Of a DNA stretch of 27,573 nucleotides, positions 20,724 to 27,573 are shown one piece after another. The stretch is from Pelargonium nanum. Its lineage: Eukaryota; Streptophyta; Magnoliopsida; Geraniales; Geraniaceae. The DNA is taken from the NCBI GenBank assembly GCA_036897485.1, contig JAYMTF010000981.1, forward strand, positions 1-27,573, in the 5' to 3' direction. Position 1 is the first letter of the stretch. The number at the start of each line of letters is the position of its first letter. The position numbers and the translations under genes were made by a program. The notes beneath the pieces were generated by a model that worked only from the letters and a program-made list of their open reading frames with translations, ran no database searches and was not told the origin of the DNA.

Positions 20724-23700
20724 TTAGCATTCACGGATTTGGTGGTTTTCCGTCCAAGGCAAACTACATCCGGTGGAAAATCGTAAAACCCCCATGATCA
20801 TGTCTATGGTTTTGCAAGCATTAAGCTGTGACAAAGAAAAATAAAAACAGTATTAGAGTAGTCGCACAAATCAATACGTGGTAGGTTCACCACTAGGGGA
20901 TAATTCAAAAGTGATAAACTACCAAATTTTCGAAGTTTCCTTCTACATGAAATAGCATGACACCCAATCCCCTTCCTCTGTCTGTCTCGGCCTGGTCATG
21001 GATATTGAAGATATTAGACAATTTGCATCGCATTAGTAACACTAAAATAAGTGTCAGTGTCCCTATAATAAGTTAGTTAATATCCCTTAACTTTGTTACA
21101 ACACATGCATGAGGATAAATGAGAAAATATAGAACACTAACTAGCTTCTTAATCTTTCTCAAAATGAAAATTAGGACACTTATTTTGGGACGGAAAGACA
21201 TGTTATTGAGTTTCAGAAACTTACCGCACAAGAGCATATAGTGATGCCTACAGCTGCAAATGCTGCCGAAACCTCAGCCATCATTCCTGAAATAATGAAA
21301 CAGTACAATAATAAAGTGCCTATCAGAATGAAACAGGTGCATTTTATATATTCGCTGCCTGTTATGGTTCACATGTTCACTGGCATTAAAATATCATTAA
21401 CTGTATCGAATCTCTAGAAAGAACCTAATGGTAGTAAAGTAACCAAGAAAAGAAGAGAGTACTAGAAGAATATTCTTTACCTTTACGATCTATGCATTTT
21501 ACAGAAAACCACTGGATGGAGTGCCCTTCGTGATTGTGCCAAGATGCAATCTTGCTGGATTGCCAACTCTGTAAACCAGGCAGGACATCCTTATTAACCG
21601 AGATGTTAGCTTGTATCATCTTAGCAACTCCGTTTCCCTTAAATAGCTCCCCTTTGGCATCCAAACTCACATGTTGCACATGCTTGTTATGTTTTCCATT
21701 AACCTGTGGGGATCGAACACTACCATTCTTAACTATGAAGGGATCAGACATGGCCTCAAACCACTTTGGTTTGCTCTTCAAATAATCTGAGGATTTTTCT
21801 GCTTCAATCTCATTTTCAGAATCGTCAATGAAGTCATTTACTTTATCTGCTGTTATTTCAGCGGCAGAAAGTCCAGCTTGCTCCCGTAAGAACTAAAATG
21901 AAAATGATAATTTGATAAACAAAGATCGCCCAATTAAAAAGTCTCAGAAATATAAAGCTATTTTAATTACTTAACCTACTTTCATAATTTTATGTCTGGC
22001 ACTGCGTGTCTTTGCATGTTCCAACCACTTCTTGTGCCTATGAAATCGAGATTTACTAGAGAGACCCTGGTAAAAGATTTACGATGCACAATAGATACTG
22101 AGGTTATTAAAAAAAACAAATAATAACTAATCATTATCTAGACAGAGTTATCACAATGCACACGGATGCATAAAACGTTAAGATGTTGCAACACTCAGAA
22201 TAAATGAATAGTGTAATTATTCACAATATATTGGTTTTGATGAGTTATTATGACAGGATTGCAAAACCGACACCACAATTCAACAAATTAACACAACAGA
22301 AATTAGATAAAGAATGTTGAGTGCAAGTAAAAAAGAAGGTATAAGATTTGTTGACGAAATACTAACATCATAGGTAACTATCTCCACAACTTCCGCATTT
22401 GCAAGTACATGCCTTGGAGAAACAGTATTACCATTAACCTGCAACACAGAAAGCCATACACTTAAAACTCAGAGTTTCTATCTTTCACTTCTACTTTAGC
22501 TTTATTTTGTAAAGAAAACTTGAATTGACTGCGAACAATACTTTAGCAGCCACCATCTTGTTGCCAATTTCAGTGTGTATCATATAAGCATAATCAATAG
22601 CGGTGGCCCCTTTGGGCAGGTTCTTAATCTGTACGTATAAACAAAAAAATTATATCAAGACACTATTTTTCGCATAAGAACTTAAATAATGTTGCCCAAT
22701 ACTCAAAACATATTCAAGAATCCACTAACGTACCTCTCCTCTAGGTGTAAACACAAAAATACGACTACCCAATAAATCTCTAGTGATAGTTTCCACAAAT
22801 TCCCTAGAGCTCATGTTCCCCACGAACTCTTCTTGCCATTCTCTGATTGCGTTAAGCCAACCAATCTGGAGGAAACAAAGGACTTCATCCATGAAACTAG
22901 CATCAAAGTCAGGGGACTTGAAATGGTTATCAAGTCATTCCTTCAAGGATGATTACAAACTAACACAATTTGTCAAGGACAAGAGGGTACCCTTAGTGCA
23001 ATATTTGCATTGTTAAGACATACTATCTTCCCCCTAGAAATTCTACCATAAGGCATCACATGTCCAACCAAACCTGTAACAAATGCTCTGCCACTATAAT
23101 GAGCCGCAATGCCTCTCTCAGCTATCAGATCCATCTCTTCAGTTCTTATCTGACCAAAAGTTGATAAAACTGGTTAGTAACAACAAATTATGTGGTAAAC
23201 TATTAGTTAAGCAAAGAGAGAAGAGAGGTATTCAGTATTAACAGCTATAGCTCAAGAAAACCACATACATAACTATTGAAGGAAAACAGAACGTGAAACC
23301 AAAATTGAACATTTACACCTACCTGAACTTCAAGCCGGAACATGCTTTCGTACAGAAATGGAATTACTGTTGTATGGAGACTTTGATAGCCATTAGGTTT
23401 TGGAGTCGCAATATAGTCTTTTATCTGTCCCAGCAATAAAAAAATATTTCCAGAAGAAATCAGTGATCTTATTTTACTATTAGGAACGGCAGCATAATAT
23501 TCTTATAGAAAAATAAAAGGTAAACACGTACTGCTCGAGGGATAGGAGTCCAGATTCCATGGACCAAACCAAGAACATGGTAGCAAATCTGTGAAAAGAA
23601 GGGCAATAAGAAAAAGTTGAATAGAATACCATATATATGCTGCTTCAAAGGATGGTGAAATCCTTAGGTTAGGCAAAGATCAACCTGCTGTTGACTGCAT

Positions 23701-26700
23701 AGAGGCCCATCTCCAATGTATGGCTTTGGTTTTATGACAATGCGAAGCTGGTTATTATCAAACAAGAAGAAATATGTTGAGACAAACATAAAGCAGAAAC
23801 GTCTCCTTGAATGGTTTGAGGTTATTGAAAAGCTTTAAAGCTGTGTCACCACAAACCTGCTCAATTTGGTTCACCTCATTGATTGAACATTTAGATTTGA
23901 GCATGGCTTTATAGATACTGAGGTTAAAAATCCCCCCCAAAAAAAAAAAAAAAAAAATCAAAACCTCAAAAATCATTGTAACAATGCAAATAACTCTCTA
24001 AAAATCAAAATACAGTTATTTCAAACATAATTACAATTTCCCTGACAATCCTCAACACATTTGTCAAAACAAATCGACGATCTCACCGTCAAATCAACAC
24101 AGAGGTCATCTTCCCACAAAAATCTTTTTTAGACATTTTGACCATGACAGTGATCCAATATTGATAAAATCAGTGATAATGCTGTGTAATAAGAGGAAAA
24201 GAAAAATATATAGAAGGTCCATGATTTGACCTGTAAGGCTCCTTGCATACAGATCGAACTTCAGTTTTCACAGCAACAAGGTCTAAGAACTGATCGCCTT
24301 CAATTGTCTTCATCAAAATTTTGTTTGCCTAACAAAAAGAAAAGAAATCACTCAACACTACATGTTGAGATAGCTAATATGTAATGAACACCAGACTATG
24401 CTATTTGGATCCAAAATAAAAATAATTGTAACCGAGTATCAAACATTACAAAAAAGTTCATCAAACACTACCTCAAGAAGTTCGTTCTCATGCTCTTTAG
24501 AAAGCTCTACAACTCTTCTCTTGGTCTTAGCATAATCCTCCGGATTTGTGTACATGAAGGATAGATTTTCAAGTTCAGACTGCATTTTGTTGACACTACA
24601 TCATCAGATATGAAACAAGAGGACCATAGAGATGGTGTATTTTAATTAAATAAAAACTTAATTGAAACCATTACACCAGGGCTTTAGAAAAACAACGATC
24701 TATGGATTTCTGGAATGAAAATGCTGGCACATAAATTATACCTTTATTTGGTACATCCCAAGCAATTTTGCTAAAGGGGCAAACACCTGCAAAGTCTCCA
24801 TCGCGATGCAGGACTGAACATTGAATAGAGATGTCAAAAAAAAAAAAAAAAAAAAAAGTAAAAACTAGACATTGTTAAACTATAAACACTACACCTGCTT
24901 ATGTGGAGGCATATGTGATAGCGTACGCATGTTATGCAGTCTGTCAGCCAACTTGACTATGATAACACGAACCTGAACACCAATGTATTAGATACCAAAT
25001 CGGCATCTTTGGAAAACCAAACATAGACAAAACTATACAATATGTCACCTCCTCTGTCATGGATAGAAACATTTGCCTCAGGTCATCTGCTTTTACATCT
25101 TGTACTGAATTGTTCTCATTCTTACACTTCAACTTGCCAAGCTTGGACACCTAATCAGGAATTTGAATTATTGCGTGCTCAAATTAGATTAGTTTCCAAC
25201 TTGGCATTTCAGCTAAGAAGAACACAAAAAGTTTGTCATAGATATGCAAATCACCTTAGTCTCTCCTTCGACGATCCGGCGCACTGTAGCACCAAACTCC
25301 GCCTCTATTCTTTCAAAAGTAACTACATCTGTATCCTCAACTGTGTCATGTAATAATCCAGCAGCAATGGACTCCCAATCCAATTCCTAACATTAATGAT
25401 AGGAATCAATTTACATTGAAATTGCGACTTATACTGGGCCCAAAATGACACAACATTAATTAGTTTTACACAACTCACAAGCTCTCCTAAAATACGTGCT
25501 ACTTCGACAGGATGAATGATGAAGGGCTCTCCACTGCGCCTTCTTTGACCATCATGAGCCTCATAAGCAAGCTGCGATAATAGTAAACAACACTTAAGCC
25601 ACAATTACAAAAGATGACTAAAAAGGAGCATTCCAATGTTCTTTGCAATGTCGGGATCCTACCTCAAGTGCATTGTGTACTAACTCCAATTCTTTTGGTG
25701 AGAGGTATGAAATAGTGGGCTCGAGATCCTGAAACATCTATATAATATTAAAGTATGTAGCTCAAACCATGTCAAAGGGCTATAAATATTCTCATCTCAA
25801 GTCATACCTCCCACAAACTTTTAGGACAAACATTATCACATGTATCTGAGTGAAATGATGAAGAACAAGATGCCTGCCATCGTCTACCAGTAACATGAAG
25901 TAAGCTTGATGCGAAGAGTCTTCCAAGAGGTGCAAATTCAGACACTCTAACATCAAAGGAATCACATCTCTGGCAAGATTGAGCATGTGTTAACACTAAC
26001 AGCTTTTCTAGAAATCAAAATCATCAATGGCAAAGAGATAACAAATTAAATATATTAAAAAAATCTATTCGCCTGGCAATGCTAAGTTAAAGCATAACAA
26101 CAAAATCTAGAAGAAAGTGATCCATGAAACTGAAACCCTTGCAAGTCCCAATTTCCGACACAGGCAACTTCAAGTGAAAACTCAAATTAACTGAAACGCA
26201 AAATATAGCTAACTCAATGCAGCACATCCCGAACATGAAGTAATGAATACAAGATGTTCCTTAATCCAAGTGAAGAAGGTTCTAGAGCAGTTCAGGAACT
26301 CACAGATATCATCCAGTTTCTTCTTCCATTTCGAACATACAATGGAGATGAACACAGAGGAGGATGAGCTGTGCTCGCAAGGAATCCAGTCAAAGCCCTC
26401 GGAGCTTTCCACGCACATGACAGCACACTACAGTCGTATCGACCACCTCCGCCCCCATACGATAACTTACATATGTTCACGCATTCCACAGAAACTACCA
26501 AAACATGGTCAAAACAACACAATTCTGAAAAATTCAGGACCTCAAATTCAATCCATTAACAAACACGAAAACAGTAGAGAAGAAAATTGACAAAAATCGC
26601 TAACTAAGCTAAACAATAGTACAGTACAATAATTAATTCTGAAATCGAGAAGTCCATAATCAAATACTTGCACTCGTTTCCTACATTTTCTCAGAATCCA

Positions 26701-26765
26701 AACAGATAATACAAGTAAATGGAGGAGCGGCGTGACCTACCTGACAGAGAAGGAGCAGAAGCCAT
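20724..26765 (-). CDS. RSH1: Plastid RelA/SpoT homologue RSH1 ((p)ppGpp hydrolase type)
   Basis: Twenty-four coding exons on -: 26765-26741, 26494-26304, 25969-25808, 25728-25663, 25571-25479, 25386-25255, 25150-25049, 24972-24895, 24813-24742, 24579-24472, 24328-24231, 23917-23857, 23747-23685, 23588-23532, 23424-23323, 23149-22991, 22865-22734, 22628-22542, 22438-22367, 22066-21980, 21892-21481, 21286-21225, 20991-20923 and 20825-20724. They give 863 aa; Arabidopsis RSH1 is about 880. The N-terminus ([26 protein letters not shown]) is RSH1-specific and contains a chloroplast transit peptide. The HD hydrolase at about 149-300 keeps IIHP (His168), HD192-193 and LADRLHN (Asp267). The synthetase region at about 350-520 keeps [14 protein letters not shown] but has Ser369 and Gln393 at usually conserved catalytic positions. 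A TGS domain (about 557-620) and a C-terminal ACT domain (about 770-855) follow. It should act in the chloroplast stroma, lowering (p)ppGpp. Confidence 0.96.
21043..21197. mobile_element. Degenerate Stowaway-type MITE inside an RSH1 intron
   Basis: Inner inverted repeats AAAATAAGTGTC (21044-21055) and GACACTTATTTT (21175-21186) are followed on the right by GGGACGG. The left outer end is decayed. Internal sequence ('aagttagttaatatccctta', 'ctttctcaaaatgaaaa') matches the two fumarase-intron elements. It takes up about two thirds of the 233-base intron between the exons ending 21225 and starting 20991. Confidence 0.8.
23939..23957. repeat. Poly-A homopolymer next to a C run
   Basis: Seven C residues followed by 19 A on + in the RSH1 intron between exons 11 and 12, close to the acceptor of the exon starting at 23917. 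On the transcribed strand this is a T19-G7 run upstream of a splice acceptor region, but it lies outside the branch-to-acceptor interval. It is likely length-variable. Confidence 0.85.
24836..24857. repeat. Poly-A homopolymer (22)
   Basis: An uninterrupted run of 22 A on + (T22 in the transcript) in RSH1 intron 8, just upstream of the exon that begins at 24813. It may act as its U-rich tract. Confidence 0.9.
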
Positions 26766-27019
26766 TGCTATTGGAGCAGAGCACTCTCATTGAATTGAAC
26801 TAAGCATCGAACACCGAGACCTCAGCGAATCGCACTGTGCCATTGAGATTTGACTCAAAAAAGGAGAGGTGTTGTGTTGTGGTTGTTTGGCGATTACAGA
26901 CAATAAGCAATTGATTGAACGAAGATGGAGAAGAGATAATCTAGAGAGAGAGCGTGCTTAGCCAAAAGCCACACAAATGCTGTTCGATAAAGATATTTTT
27001 ACAGTACCTGTTATAAGAC

Positions 27020-27028
27020 TATATATAT
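27020..27028 (-). promoter_or_regulatory. Candidate TATA box of RSH1
   Basis: An ATATATATA stretch read on -, about 255 bases upstream of the RSH1 ATG at 26765. A CT-rich leader (plus 26936-26955 shows its complement) follows at a suitable distance. Start near 26990 is inferred. Confidence 0.45.
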
Positions 27029-27395
27029 GTGTATTTTATTTTATTTTTTAAAATGGAAATTTTGGTCATTTATAGGTGAATTTATAGAGTGTGGTCAAGG
27101 TGTTAATTTATATCAGGGTAATGTCAGAGAAAGCAGAACCGGAAATGCAAATCTTGAACCGGTTAGAATAAATTGGTCGTAACTCGTAACTAACTGTGTC
27201 TATTTGTCAATTAATTTATTTTATTTTATAAATTATTTTACCTCTACTAGCTAAACATTTTGAATCGGTCCATGCGTACCATGAATTACAAAAAAAATTG
27301 CTATTATCTAATAATATTTAGTAATAGTCTTTACTATGTCAATAATAAAATGTAGTAAATTATTACATTTCAACTAAAACATAATAAATAATAGG

Positions 27396-27510
27396 CTTTA
27401 TATAGTGGTTTTTCACTCAGTCATTTCTTCACTTTCCCGATGTGGGACAATTGAAGGTATATATATTATAAGTTTTCACTCAATTCTCCTATTAGTTTTC
27501 AATGTGAGAC
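27396..27510 (-). promoter_or_regulatory. Tandem USE + TATA modules of plant snRNA-promoter type
   Basis: Read on -, GTCCCACATCG (plus 27438-27448) matches the plant snRNA upstream sequence element RTCCCACATCG exactly. TATATAAAG (plus 27396-27404) follows after 33 bases, the spacing known for Pol II-type plant snRNA genes. A second, diverged element GTCTCACATTG (plus 27500-27510) is likewise followed by a TATA-rich stretch (plus 27458-27471) after roughly 29 bases. Both modules share GAGTGAAAA between the two boxes. No U1, U2, U4 or U5 start sequence is seen downstream. Confidence 0.6.
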
Positions 27511-27573
27511 TTCAAAATTTGCATTTTTTCTTTTTCATCAATGATGATACTACTCATGTTTGTTCTTCATTTT

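Noticed and set aside
27000..27395. An actual snRNA gene behind the USE/TATA module
   Set aside because: None of the conserved U1, U2, U4, U5 or U6 start sequences is visible; the DNA is AT-rich with no clear stable stem structure.
1..27573. tRNA or rRNA genes, CRISPR arrays, organelle or bacterial insertions
   Set aside because: No B-box/T-loop pattern with an acceptor stem, no rRNA signature and no spaced repeats were seen. All genes carry plant nuclear introns.

Overview
This window is nuclear DNA of a flowering plant, most likely a core eudicot. The evidence is AT-rich intergenic DNA, many short GT-AG introns, Stowaway-type miniature transposons, and genes for a plant ethylene receptor, a group VII ERF, a plastid RelA/SpoT homologue and an Ole e 1-type cell-wall protein. 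I cannot name the species from the sequence alone.

The layout holds six protein-coding genes. On + are mitochondrial fumarase (525-6478, 17 coding exons, 497 aa) and an ERS1-type ethylene receptor (8652-11528, 5 coding exons plus a leader intron, 636 aa). On - is a group VII ERF with the oxygen-sensing MCGGAII N-terminus (12675-13597, 2 exons, 277 aa). On + follow a secreted Ole e 1 domain protein (15437-16555, 2 exons, 188 aa) and an unrecognised acidic protein with two membrane segments (18161-20169, 3 exons, 467 aa). On - is plastid RSH1 (20724-26765, 24 coding exons, 863 aa). All gene models were assembled by hand by following reading frame, splice signals and family conservation; the phases close exactly in all six.

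These genes do not form an operon-like unit. Several do sit around energy and stress signalling: fumarase (TCA cycle), an ethylene receptor, an oxygen-labile ERF and a (p)ppGpp hydrolase. From memory, Arabidopsis also has FUM1, HRE2/ERF71 and Ole e 1 genes side by side near At2g47510-At2g47540, so part of the block is probably conserved microsynteny.

The most unusual items are these: a GC-AG first intron in fumarase; two Stowaway elements lying head to tail in one fumarase intron, with a third relative inside an RSH1 intron; a 98-bp intronic tandem duplication; an RSH1 synthetase domain with substituted catalytic positions beside an intact hydrolase; an unrecognised two-membrane-segment acidic protein with a 57-bp internal duplication; an LTR-like remnant with a primer-binding-site-like motif in an intron; and, at the right edge, a duplicated USE + TATA module of the plant snRNA-promoter kind with no recognisable snRNA behind it. 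I did not find a clear wholly new system.
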